Source: UBA3006 sp031401235
Lineage (GTDB): Bacteria > Actinomycetota > Acidimicrobiia > Acidimicrobiales > Ilumatobacteraceae
DNA length: 64,000 nucleotides
Direction of reading: 5' to 3'
Assembly (NCBI GenBank): GCA_031401235.1
Contig: JANNRJ010000039.1
Coordinates: 25,581-89,580, forward strand
The position numbers and the translations under genes are program-made. How positions within the stretch are numbered: position 1 is the stretch's first letter; each line of letters starts with the position of its first letter. A model generated the notes under the pieces. The model was given only the letters and a program-made list of their open reading frames with translations, was not told the origin of the DNA and did not search any database. Positions 44,971 to 53,377 of this stretch are shown here, piece by piece.

Positions 44971-45702
44971 CTATTCGACCAGTCGCAAGCCGCTCGGCGC
45001 AATCGAAGGTGGCGCCCACGGAAGTTCAACTACAAAGTTTGTGCGATGAGCAGGAAAGACATGGTGCGAGAGCAACACTGCATCCCCATCAATGCTTCTC
45101 GTGACTCGTTCACAGCGCAATACCGGTGAACCAGCCGGAATTTCAAGAAGTCTGGCCTCTTCCGCGTTGGCCGAATCGGCACCAATTGTTTGGGTCGCAC
45201 CGCGTAATGCAATATTCAATAATTCATAAAATGGTGATTGCTCGACATCACGACGAGATAAGTGTTGTCCGAGTTCAAATGGACACCACACGGTTACGAC
45301 AGCAAATGGCTCACCGTCAGCAGTGTTTATTCGCTTTACTCGCAACACTTGATCGGTATTCAATATTTTGGCAACTGATCGCGTAGCTGGTTCAAATGCG
45401 AATTCAATAATTCGCCGCTCCGAACGAATGCCGTCGGCTGCCATTTGTTCCTCAATTGTGCCGAGACGACTGAGAGCTTGTGTCACTGGGTCTCCGGTGA
45501 CAAACCATCCCAAACCTTGTCGAGCACAGACCAACCCTTCGTCTCGCAATACATCTAAGGCGCGGCGAACCGTGACCCGACTTACCCCAAATTCTTCGGA
45601 GAGTGCCGACTCGCTTGGCAATAGACGTCCGGCCCTGAAACCATCCGATTGGACCTGTTGGCGGAGGGCTTGGGCAATTTCGTGATATCGGACGCTTCGC
45701 AC
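44971..45702 (-). CDS. GntR-family transcriptional regulator, UTRA (HutC) type
   Basis: A regulator of about 243 residues with an N-terminal winged helix (YHEIAQALRQQV, LLPSESALSEEFGVSRVTVRR split) and a C-terminal UTRA ligand domain (RVKRINTADGEPFAV, FYELLNIALRGATQTIGAD, SHHVFPAHRTNFVVEL). It is divergent from acn, so it probably controls acn and itself. The motif TACAAGT-N4-TACAAGT spans the 5' end and is shared with the icd upstream region; because that copy is non-coding, I prefer the GTG at 45702, which leaves most of the motif untranslated. An in-frame ATG at 45723 would make the protein 7 residues longer. The ligand is unknown; a TCA-cycle metabolite is plausible. Confidence 0.85.
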   Translation of the reverse strand: MRSVRYHEIAQALRQQVQSDGFRAGRLLPSESALSEEFGVSRVTVRRALDVLRDEGLVCARQGLGWFVTGDPVTQALSRLGTIEEQMAADGIRSERRIIEFAFEPATRSVAKILNTDQVLRVKRINTADGEPFAVVTVWCPFELGQHLSRRDVEQSPFYELLNIALRGATQTIGADSANAEEARLLEIPAGSPVLRCERVTRSIDGDAVLLSHHVFPAHRTNFVVELPWAPPSIAPSGLRLVE

Positions 45703-45718
45703 TTGTACTATACTTGTA
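45701..45718 (-). promoter_or_regulatory. Tandem operator-like motif before gntR and acn
   Basis: On the minus strand TACAAGT-ATAG-TACAAGT, two identical heptamers 11 bp apart (one helical turn). TATAGT inside it (45707-45712) is a good -10 box for gntR. The same arrangement, followed by a matching ATAGCCCAC on the plus strand, occurs before icd at 55621-55638. Confidence 0.65.
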
Positions 45719-45779
45719 TACATAGCCCACAAATGCAAGCCATATAACGAAAACGTCACTGAGTAGCAAAGGAGGGCCG

Positions 45780-48044
45780 ATGGCCGTCAGTGCAGGTACC
45801 CCTAAAGAGTTGGTGGATCACGTCTATGCACGACTCGCCGATCGAGTCGCTCTTGGAACTCGGCGCCTTGGCCGGCCACTTACTCTCACCGAAAAAATTC
45901 TTGTCAATCACTTGGTGAAACCTGAAACTCAGGAAATGGAACGTGGCAACAGTTATGCCGACTTCGCTCCAGACCGTGTGGCCATGCAAGACGCAACTGC
46001 ACAAATGGCCCTACTCCAATTTATGACGGCCGGTCTATCAACAACCGCAGTTCCATCGACCGTGCATTGCGATCACCTGATAATGGCCAAAGTGGGTGCA
46101 CGCATTGACATGGGCGTGGCCATCGACACCAACAAAGAGGTATTTGACTTCCTCCAAAGCGTCTCGGCGAAATACGGCATCGGATTTTGGGGACCTGGTA
46201 GCGGGATTATCCACCAAGTCGTTCTCGAGCATTATGCATTTCCCGGCGGAATGATGATTGGCACCGATAGTCATACCCCAAATGCCGGCGGACTTGGGAT
46301 GGTGGCGATCGGAGTTGGTGGCGCGGATGCCGTGGACGTAATGACAGGCTTTCCATTCAATGTGCGATGGCCAAAAGTCATTGGCGTCAAACTAAGCGGT
46401 TCGATCTCCGGTTGGTCAAGTCCAAAAGATGTCATTTTGGAAGTTGCTCGCGTACTCACGGTGGAAGGCGGCACTGGTGCAATAATCGAATATTTCGGAT
46501 CCGGCGCCGACACAATTTCGGCTACGGGCAAGGCCACAATTTGCAACATGGGTGCCGAAATTGGAGCGACGTGTTCAGTCTTTCCTTATGACAGCAACAT
46601 GTCTGACTTTCTTAAAGCAACTGGTCGTGACTTCATTGCCTTTGCTGCCGACAACGTTGCCCAACATCTTCGACCAGACGCTGGCGCACTCTACGACTCT
46701 GTGATTGAAATTGATTTGTCACAGTTGAAGCCACTAATCAATGGCCCCCACTCCCCCGATCGTGCCCATCGCACCGGAAGCGATATCTCAATTGCCGCCA
46801 AAGAAAACAATTGGCCACTTGAGATTTCATCGGCACTAATTGGCAGTTGTACCAATTCCTCCTACGAAGACATCACTCGGGCGGCATCGATTGCCCGCCA
46901 AGCCGCTGCCCGAGGCTTGCGTTCCAAAACTGAACTTTTGATTACCCCAGGTTCGGAGCAAATACGAGCCACGATTGAACGCGACGGTTTACTGGCTGAC
47001 TTGGAAGCCATTGGGGCCACGGTGCTGGCCAATGCGTGTGGACCATGTATTGGTCAATGGGATCGCGCCAAAGAAATCACGGGCAAAACCAACACGATTG
47101 TCAACTCATACAACCGCAATTTTCCTCGGCGAAACGATGGCTCGGCCAACACATTGAGTTTCGTGACGAGCCCCGACACGGTGATCGCACTTGCCCTAGC
47201 CGGACGATTGGATTTTGATCCTACGCTCGACACGCTCACCGCTCCCGATGGGACAAAGTTTCGACTGGATCCACCGCGCGGAGAAATTCTGCCGGCTCGA
47301 GGATACGAGTCCGGCAATAACACGTTCATTACTCCTCCCCTAGATGGCTCGTCGATCCAAGTCGTGGTCAACCCGACGAGTGATCGCTTGCAATTACTTC
47401 GTGCGTTTGAGGCTTGGAACGGAAAGGACTACATCGAGTTGCCGGTGCTGTTGAAAGCGGGAGGCAAATGCACCACCGACCACATTTCTGCCGCGGGCAA
47501 ATGGCTCACCTATCGCGGGCATTTGGAGAACATATCTGGCAATTTGTTCGCTGGAGTAATTAATGCATTTACCAACATGGCTGGAAGCGGACTCGATGTT
47601 TTAGATGGTACATCGCGTCCCTTCCCTGAAATTGCGAAACGATATGGCGATGCTGGAATTCGTTGGTGTGCAATTGGCGATCAAAATTATGGCGAAGGTT
47701 CTTCTCGTGAACACGCCGCAATGGAACCACGCTTTCGTGGCGGCGTCGTCATTTTCGCCCGTTCCTTTGCTCGCATTCACGAGACGAATCTGAAAAAGCA
47801 AGGCCTGGTGCCACTCACATTTGCCGATCCTAAAACATATGATCTGATCAGCGAACGTGACACCATCAGCGTGCTCGGGTTGCCTCCGGTTCCGGACAAG
47901 CCGGTGCGATGTGTGATCAACAAACCATATGGCACCAAGATTGAATTCGAAGCACTACATACGTTCAGCCCTGAACAAGTGGAATGGTTTAGGGCCGGTA
48001 GCGCCTTAAATATCGTTCGGCAAAAATTGTCCGGCGTGCACTAA
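45780..48044 (+). CDS. acn: Aconitate hydratase (mitochondrial-type)
   Basis: Aconitase isomerises citrate to isocitrate through a 4Fe-4S cluster. The 754-residue length and sequence fit the mitochondrial ACO2-like group rather than AcnA (about 890) or AcnB. Cluster cysteines are in SCTNSSYED (about residue 358) and ANACGPCIGQW (about 420). Other landmarks are CDHLI, GTDSHTPNAGGLG, and GEGSSREHAAMEPRFRGG in the swivelling domain. The ATG has AAGGAGGG upstream. The divergent GntR gene and shared operator-like motif suggest regulated expression. The stop overlaps the convergent HAD-PlsC gene by 4 nt. Confidence 0.95.
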   Translation: MAVSAGTPKELVDHVYARLADRVALGTRRLGRPLTLTEKILVNHLVKPETQEMERGNSYADFAPDRVAMQDATAQMALLQFMTAGLSTTAVPSTVHCDHLIMAKVGARIDMGVAIDTNKEVFDFLQSVSAKYGIGFWGPGSGIIHQVVLEHYAFPGGMMIGTDSHTPNAGGLGMVAIGVGGADAVDVMTGFPFNVRWPKVIGVKLSGSISGWSSPKDVILEVARVLTVEGGTGAIIEYFGSGADTISATGKATICNMGAEIGATCSVFPYDSNMSDFLKATGRDFIAFAADNVAQHLRPDAGALYDSVIEIDLSQLKPLINGPHSPDRAHRTGSDISIAAKENNWPLEISSALIGSCTNSSYEDITRAASIARQAAARGLRSKTELLITPGSEQIRATIERDGLLADLEAIGATVLANACGPCIGQWDRAKEITGKTNTIVNSYNRNFPRRNDGSANTLSFVTSPDTVIALALAGRLDFDPTLDTLTAPDGTKFRLDPPRGEILPARGYESGNNTFITPPLDGSSIQVVVNPTSDRLQLLRAFEAWNGKDYIELPVLLKAGGKCTTDHISAAGKWLTYRGHLENISGNLFAGVINAFTNMAGSGLDVLDGTSRPFPEIAKRYGDAGIRWCAIGDQNYGEGSSREHAAMEPRFRGGVVIFARSFARIHETNLKKQGLVPLTFADPKTYDLISERDTISVLGLPPVPDKPVRCVINKPYGTKIEFEALHTFSPEQVEWFRAGSALNIVRQKLSGVH

Positions 48045-49504
48045 TCGGTGCCTGGGCGCCTCACCGATTCGGCCACCGGATCACCTACATAGCCCGAAGG
48101 ATATGTGCGCTTGAGTTCGTCCTCCGTGGGTACATAAGATTCGCGCGCTTGAGCCGGCAATAATGCACTGATCGCTGTCATCATCTTTGTGGTGTTTTCA
48201 TCTGCAAGTTCGTCTGGCGTTCCGGAGTAGTTGAGGTTTACTTGAGGCCCAACCGTGATAGTCACCTCAGGAGGATTAGTGACTTGCAAAACATTTGGTA
48301 TGCGTGCATTTCGCGGCCACACCACCTCGGTGCCCCACAAACCGATTGGAAATACCGGAGCGTTCGTCATCACGGCAAGTCGCGCAGCACCCCACCTGCC
48401 GCGAAGTACAGGATCAAAGAAAGCTTGACCGCGAGGAATCGTGCCTTGGGGCATAATTGCCACCATTTCGCCGGCTGAAAGTGCTTCGGCTGCTGCGGCG
48501 AGCGGTTCGTTGCTACCCGAGGCACGGTCTACTCGAATCCCACCAAGCGCAGCAGCAATTTGACCGATTATTGGCGCGTCAAAAACTTCTTTCTTGCCTA
48601 GAAAGCGAACTGTGCGCCCAGTTTTTGCAATTGCCATCGCAATTGCCATCGCATCAAAATAACTTCGATGATTGCCAACAAGTATGACTGGTCCATCAGC
48701 GGGAATAAGTTCGGTTCCAGTGATCGTGAAACGCGCAATTGGGAACATCGCTGGACGCGCAAATGCAAGCCCAACCTTTTGCAACTCGGTTCCAATTACG
48801 GGAACTTTGGCAACGCCCGGAGGCACATCAAAGTTTGTAATCGGCCACCGTCGAGCTGCGGCGACCACAGCAAGTCGAGCATCGGGGTTAACTGCCACCG
48901 GATGACCAACTGCGCTCAGCAGAGGTAGATCATAAACACTGTCGCTGTAGGCATAACTCTCGCTCAACAACACATCGTTCTGCTCGGCCCATGTTTCAAC
49001 TGCTCGCAATTTTCCGCCTGACCAAGCAAATGGACCATCCAATTCGCCTGTGTACGAGCCGTCGAGACCAACTTCAAACTTTGTCGCCACAACCGCGTCA
49101 AAACCGGCCCGTCGGGCAAATGTTGCAACAAGATCGTGCGGAGTTGTTGTGGCGAGCACGATCTTTCGCCCTTGACTGCGATGAAACTCGATCACGGGTG
49201 CGGCGAACGGTTGCACCAGTTTCAGCAACTCATCGGTTGCTTGTGCTGCTGCCGCGACGACTTCATGTCGCTTTCTGCCTTTCATCACCGCCACACCTTG
49301 GCGAGCCAGCAACATTGATGGGAACGTTTCGCCAACAATGTTAAAAACTCGGTAGAGCATGTCTTCGGCCGGCGATTTCGAGGAGCCAATGACGCCCGCG
49401 GCTCGGAGTGCCGCACTGAAAATCGGCCCCGATGCCCCGGCCAGCAATGTTCGATCCAGATCAATAAATGCGGCACCACGCGGACTAGAAGCAGAATCGG
49501 TCAC
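48041..49504 (-). CDS. HAD-IB hydrolase fused to PlsC-type acyltransferase
   Basis: A 487-residue two-domain protein. Residues about 10-220 are a HAD-IB phosphatase: nucleophile motif FIDLDRTLLAG, then ATTTPHDLV and SDSVYDLPLL. Residues about 245-430 are a 1-acylglycerol-3-phosphate acyltransferase: the NHxxxxD box in VGNHRSYFDAM, followed by IRVDRASGS and a substrate box MPQGTIPRG where EGT is usual. Such fusions are common in actinobacteria and are thought to act in phospholipid synthesis, perhaps dephosphorylating lysophospholipid intermediates. The GTG start has TACCCT exactly 6 nt upstream, just after a 6C RNA terminator. Confidence 0.9.
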   Translation of the reverse strand: MTDSASSPRGAAFIDLDRTLLAGASGPIFSAALRAAGVIGSSKSPAEDMLYRVFNIVGETFPSMLLARQGVAVMKGRKRHEVVAAAAQATDELLKLVQPFAAPVIEFHRSQGRKIVLATTTPHDLVATFARRAGFDAVVATKFEVGLDGSYTGELDGPFAWSGGKLRAVETWAEQNDVLLSESYAYSDSVYDLPLLSAVGHPVAVNPDARLAVVAAARRWPITNFDVPPGVAKVPVIGTELQKVGLAFARPAMFPIARFTITGTELIPADGPVILVGNHRSYFDAMAIAMAIAKTGRTVRFLGKKEVFDAPIIGQIAAALGGIRVDRASGSNEPLAAAAEALSAGEMVAIMPQGTIPRGQAFFDPVLRGRWGAARLAVMTNAPVFPIGLWGTEVVWPRNARIPNVLQVTNPPEVTITVGPQVNLNYSGTPDELADENTTKMMTAISALLPAQARESYVPTEDELKRTYPSGYVGDPVAESVRRPGTD

Positions 49505-49510
49505 AATGGC

Positions 49511-49516
49511 AGGGTA
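49511..49516 (-). promoter_or_regulatory. -10 box of the HAD-PlsC gene (leaderless)
   Basis: TACCCT on the minus strand ends 6 nt before the GTG at 49504 and follows the 6C RNA terminator, so the gene has its own start rather than depending on the RNA. Confidence 0.5.
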
Positions 49517-49535
49517 TTACCTCTCATATGGGAAA

Positions 49536-49557
49536 GGCCCCGCTTTGTGGCGGGGCC
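49536..49557 (-). terminator. Intrinsic terminator of the 6C RNA
   Basis: GGCCCCGC / GCGGGGCC, an 8-bp perfect stem with a 6-nt loop, followed on the minus strand by TTTCCC. It lies between the C-loop hairpins and the HAD-PlsC gene. Confidence 0.8.
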
Positions 49558-49636
49558 TCTCAACCGTGAATCCGATGGCTGGGGGAGCCATATTTGGATT
49601 CAGTCGGGCGGACCTGGGGGAGGTCCACCGCGATAT
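49536..49636 (-). ncRNA. 6C-type small RNA
   Basis: Read on the minus strand: a first hairpin GGACCT-CCCCC-AGGTCC (plus 49610-49626), a second one with an outer stem GAATCC / GGATTC and inner stem ATGGCT-CCCCC-AGCCAT (about 49568-49601), then a GC-rich terminator. Two successive hairpins with cytosine-rich loops followed by a terminator define the 6C RNA of actinobacteria (Rfam 6C; B11/6C in Mycobacterium tuberculosis, which is next to the HAD-family gene Rv3661). Here each loop has five Cs. The neighbouring gene is also a HAD-IB hydrolase, so both structure and context agree. Such C-rich loops pair with G-rich target mRNAs in mycobacteria; targets here are unknown. Confidence 0.8.
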
Positions 49637-49642
49637 ATATCA

Positions 49643-49672
49643 AGTATGCCATACCTAAAGGTAACCGTTCAA
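49643..49672 (-). promoter_or_regulatory. Promoter of the 6C RNA
   Basis: On the minus strand TTGAAC (49672-49667) and CATACT (49648-49643) are separated by 18 nt, giving an expected transcription start near 49636, just before the first C-loop hairpin. Confidence 0.6.
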
Positions 49673-49725
49673 GGCGAACGAAGTGATACTACCTATCTAT
49701 TTTAGAGATACCCTCCTAATCGCTC

Positions 49726-50667
49726 ATGGAAATTCGCCATCTCACCAGCCTTATCGCCATCGCCGACACTGGATCGTTTTCTGCCGCTGCTCGGGCCCTC
49801 GGGACAGTACAAAGCAATGTCTCGGCCCACATCTCGCGGCTGGAAGCTGAACTCGGAGCTACCCTCGTCGAGCGCCACAACGGCGAACTTACCGAAGATG
49901 GTGCTCGAGTAGTGGAGCGAGCCCGTCGAGTTCTTCACGACCTCGAAGACATCGCCGATGATATTCAGTCGACGGACATGATTATCGAAGGTGAAACTCG
50001 ACTTGGTTGTATTGGCACAACAGCTCGTTGGCTGATGCCACGACTTCTACTTGGGCTCAATGAAGCACACCCCCATGTGCATGCCACCGTGTATGAAGGT
50101 GCGACATCGTTGCTTGTGCCACGGTTATTGAGTGGCGACTTGGATGGGGCGATTCTTCACTTCCCCATCGACCAACCAGAACTTGCGCTTGAACCATTAT
50201 TTGCTGAGGACTTGGTGCTTCTCGTGCATAACAAACATGAATGGGCATCACGGCTGTCACTGAGTATTACCGAACTGGCACAAAGACCAATATTGCTTCC
50301 TCCGCGATCGAACGCTTTACGACGCATACTCGACCGCGCTGCCGCGTCACATCGAGTCGCTCTTCAACCACTAGCCGAAATTGATGGGATGCGACTACTC
50401 GCCTCGCTTGCCTTTGAAGGATTCGGACCTGCTGTAGTCCCAGCCACCGCTATTCCGACATGGTTGACTGGCGACTTTGCCCGAGTCTCGATTCCGGAAA
50501 TGCCTCGTCGTGTCGTTGGTTGGGCAACTCGGCGACGACCACTCCCTAATCGACCAACACGGGCGACATTAGAAGTGGCCAAAACCGTGATTGGCGAAAC
50601 GAAATCTCTTCCCCACGGAGTGCACCCAAACTCTGCTTCGGCGCGATCAACTCGGTCTAATCTCTAG
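49726..50667 (+). CDS. LysR-family transcriptional regulator
   Basis: A 313-residue LysR regulator. The N-terminal winged helix is MEIRHLTSLIAIADTGSFSA with ARALGTVQSNVSAHISRLE following; the effector domain starts near residue 90 (IEGETRLGCIGTTARWLMP). Its target is unknown. It lies 3 nt before the acyl-CoA carboxylase gene in the same direction, so they may form one unit, which is unusual for LysR regulators that normally diverge from their targets. The C-terminal 30 residues are low-complexity. Confidence 0.88.
   Translation: MEIRHLTSLIAIADTGSFSAAARALGTVQSNVSAHISRLEAELGATLVERHNGELTEDGARVVERARRVLHDLEDIADDIQSTDMIIEGETRLGCIGTTARWLMPRLLLGLNEAHPHVHATVYEGATSLLVPRLLSGDLDGAILHFPIDQPELALEPLFAEDLVLLVHNKHEWASRLSLSITELAQRPILLPPRSNALRRILDRAAASHRVALQPLAEIDGMRLLASLAFEGFGPAVVPATAIPTWLTGDFARVSIPEMPRRVVGWATRRRPLPNRPTRATLEVAKTVIGETKSLPHGVHPNSASARSTRSNL
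50658..50663 (+). promoter_or_regulatory. Possible internal -10 box before the carboxylase gene
   Basis: TAATCT overlaps the end of the LysR gene and ends 6 nt before the GTG at 50670. Confidence 0.35.
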
Positions 50668-50669
50668 AC

Positions 50670-52037
50670 GTGTCGATAACCAGCAATACTTCCGGCGTTC
50701 ATCTGCAACGTGCGGTTAAAGGTGCGGCATCGGCAGTAGTTCGCCAGTTAGAACCTAGCCAGCGATTGGTGATGTGGATCGATGTGGATTCGTCTCATCA
50801 TCGTGGAGCTTTGTCTGCCGCAGCGTCCGAGGTAATCGCCTATGCGGCCAAAATTGCACGCGATCAAGGACTCCCCCTCGTGATGTCATTAGGTTCGTCA
50901 GGGGCCGACATTGTCGAAGGCGTTGCTGCACTACACGGTTGGGGTCAAGCGGCTCGTGCCATCGCCGATTGTTCCGGAGTCGTACCGGTCATCACCATTG
51001 TTGATGGACCTGCAGTCTCTGGCCCGGCTCTACTCATCGGACTGAGCGACTTTGTGATTATGACCGCGGACTCGTACGCCTTTGTCACCGGTCCGACAAT
51101 GGTCGCCGAATTTACCGGCATCGAAATTAGTAACGAAGAACTCGGCGGAACCGATGCCCACGCCCGTCAAAGTGGGGTGGCCAGCCTGGTAGTCCACGAC
51201 GCCGATGCAGCCCTGACTTCGCTGGAGCATTTACTCATGTATTTGCCGAACAATGTTGATGAACTTGCCCAGCACGTCGACACCAACGATTCGATCGATC
51301 GATTGACGCCACAGGCTGGAAAAGCAATTCCAAGCAGTTCAACTGGTAGTTACGACATTCGAAAAGTAATTCGGATCTTGGCCGACGAAGAGGAAATGTT
51401 TGAGCTTCGCGAGCGTTGGGCGCCCAATGTCATTACCGCGTTCATCACTATTGGCGGCGAATCAATTGGTGTGGTCGCCAATCAACCAATGGCACTGGCT
51501 GGAACGTTGGATATTTCGGCATCGCAAAAGGCGGCGAGGTTCGTTAGTTTTTGTGATTCCTTCAACATTCCGTTACTTACTCTCGTCGATACACCAGGGT
51601 TTTACCCTGGCAAGGATCTGGAATGGCGGGGAATGATTCGTCACGGTGGTCAACTTGTGTTCGCCTACGCCCGAGCAACCGTCCCCCGCGTGTGCGTGAT
51701 TTTACGCAAGAGCTACGGCGGGGCTTACATTGTCATGGACTCCAAGACGATGGGCAATGACCTGTGTCTTGCCTGGCCAACCGCCGAACTTGCAGTGATG
51801 GGCGCGGGACAGGCTGCTGCGATTTTACAACGACGTGCGTCGGTCGAAGAGCGTGCCGCCTTCGAATCTGATTACAGCGAGAGGTTGCTCAATCCTTATA
51901 TTGCCGCCGAACGCGGATATATCGATGCCGTGATCGATCCGGCTGATACTCGTCGCGAAATCGCTGCCGCTTTTGTCATGTTGCGCGAAAAACGGGAGCG
52001 ACTAATTTCTCGAAAGCACGACAACACACCGCTGTAG
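50670..52037 (+). CDS. Acyl-CoA carboxylase carboxyltransferase (AccD/PccB-like)
   Basis: The carboxyltransferase beta subunit moves CO2 from biotin to acetyl- or propionyl-CoA. The C-terminal half is well conserved: YDIRKVIRILADEEEMFELR, GVVANQPMALAGTLDI, LTLVDTPGFYPGKDLEWRGMIRHGG in pieces, RKSYGGAYIVM and AELAVMGAGQAA. The protein is 455 residues, against about 510-550 for typical members, and the N-terminal acyl-CoA half (1-210) is poorly conserved and shortened. It may therefore be a specialised or accessory subunit. No biotin carboxylase or biotin carrier gene is nearby. The start is a GTG with no ribosome binding site. Confidence 0.82.
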   Translation: MSITSNTSGVHLQRAVKGAASAVVRQLEPSQRLVMWIDVDSSHHRGALSAAASEVIAYAAKIARDQGLPLVMSLGSSGADIVEGVAALHGWGQAARAIADCSGVVPVITIVDGPAVSGPALLIGLSDFVIMTADSYAFVTGPTMVAEFTGIEISNEELGGTDAHARQSGVASLVVHDADAALTSLEHLLMYLPNNVDELAQHVDTNDSIDRLTPQAGKAIPSSSTGSYDIRKVIRILADEEEMFELRERWAPNVITAFITIGGESIGVVANQPMALAGTLDISASQKAARFVSFCDSFNIPLLTLVDTPGFYPGKDLEWRGMIRHGGQLVFAYARATVPRVCVILRKSYGGAYIVMDSKTMGNDLCLAWPTAELAVMGAGQAAAILQRRASVEERAAFESDYSERLLNPYIAAERGYIDAVIDPADTRREIAAAFVMLREKRERLISRKHDNTPL

Positions 52038-52105
52038 AGCATCGACCTCTAGACTGCATATTGGGAGAGGAAGCTCCCCGAACTAACTAATTGAAGGGAG
52101 TCACG

Positions 52106-53377
52106 ATGGCTGAAACAATCACCATCATTGACGATCGAACTGGCAAGAAGATTACTGTTCCAGTCCACGACGGCGTTTTTGCATCATCTGCACTGCGCGC
52201 ACTTGATCCAAATTTGCGAATGTATGACCCTGCGCTCTTGTCGACGGCCGCATGCGCTTCCTCAATTACCTTTGTAGATGGCGATGCCGGAGTAATGCGC
52301 TACCGCGGTTACCCCATTGAACAACTCGCCGAGAAATCCACATTTCTGGAAGTCGCATACCTGTTGTTGAATGGTGAACTTCCGACCAGGGAACAACTCG
52401 ATACCTGGTCATTTGATGTCACTCATCACACGATGATCCATGAAAACATGCGCAAACGATTCGTGGATGGTTTTCATTACAACGCTCATCCAATGGGCAT
52501 GTTTATTTCGGCGATCGCCGCCCTTGGCACCTTTTATGAGGACTCCAAGCAAATCTTCGACGAAGACATCCTCAACAAGCAAATTCTTCGTCTCGTGGCC
52601 AAGGTTCCGACTATCGCTGCAATGACTTACCGATTTAGTTCTGGATTGCCATTTGTACTACCCAATAATTCAATGGGATACGCCCAAAATTTTCTCAACA
52701 TGATGTATCGAATTGGCGACGACTATGCGGTTGACCCGATTCTTGCTCGGGCCATGGACGTGTTGTTCATTTTGCACGCCGATCACGAGCAGAATTGTGG
52801 AACGACAGCAATGCGAATAGTTAGTTCAGCGCACGCCGATCCATATTCGGCAACCGCAGCCGCCGCGGCAGCGTTGTACGGTCCGCTGCACGGAGGAGCC
52901 AATGAACAAGTTGTGCGCATGCTCCGTGAAATCGGCGATATCAAAAATGTTCCCGCATTCATTGAATCGGTGAAGCGTGGCGAAGGCGGCGTGTTATGGG
53001 GTTTTGGCCACCGTGTGTATAAGAATTTCGATCCCCGAGCGACCATCATTAAAAAAACGGCCTATGACGTCTTCGATGTCACGGGTAATAACCCATTGCT
53101 AGACATCGCTCTAAAAATGGAAGAAGTTGCGCTCAATGACGATTACTTCGTCTCGCGCAAGTTGTACCCCAACGTCGATTTCTACTCTGGGCTTATCTAT
53201 CAAGCCCTTGGCTTCCCAGTTGAGATGTTTACTGTGCTATTTGCCATTCCTCGAACCGTCGGCTGGCTTGCCCATATGAGTGAACTACTCAAGGACAAGG
53301 AACAAAAGATCAGCCGCCCTCGTCAGTGGTACATCGGTCAAGACGAGCGCGAATACACCCCTATCGTCACTCGTTAA
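52106..53377 (+). CDS. gltA: Citrate synthase
   Basis: GltA condenses oxaloacetate and acetyl-CoA to citrate. The 423-residue protein is of the type II, NADH-sensitive length class. Catalytic landmarks are PLHGGANEQVVRML (His), GFGHRVYKNFDPRA (His) and NVDFYSGLIYQALGFP (Asp). The ATG at 52106 is preceded by AAGGGAG; an upstream TTG at 52091 in the same frame is rejected. No TACAAGT tandem motif is present upstream, unlike acn and icd. Its end overlaps the convergent oxidoreductase by 11 nt. Confidence 0.95.
   Translation: MAETITIIDDRTGKKITVPVHDGVFASSALRALDPNLRMYDPALLSTAACASSITFVDGDAGVMRYRGYPIEQLAEKSTFLEVAYLLLNGELPTREQLDTWSFDVTHHTMIHENMRKRFVDGFHYNAHPMGMFISAIAALGTFYEDSKQIFDEDILNKQILRLVAKVPTIAAMTYRFSSGLPFVLPNNSMGYAQNFLNMMYRIGDDYAVDPILARAMDVLFILHADHEQNCGTTAMRIVSSAHADPYSATAAAAAALYGPLHGGANEQVVRMLREIGDIKNVPAFIESVKRGEGGVLWGFGHRVYKNFDPRATIIKKTAYDVFDVTGNNPLLDIALKMEEVALNDDYFVSRKLYPNVDFYSGLIYQALGFPVEMFTVLFAIPRTVGWLAHMSELLKDKEQKISRPRQWYIGQDEREYTPIVTR

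Noticed and set aside
52050..52080. Hairpin GGGAG / CTCCC between the carboxylase gene and citrate synthase
   Set aside because: Only five pairs, no T-run, so not called as a terminator or riboswitch.
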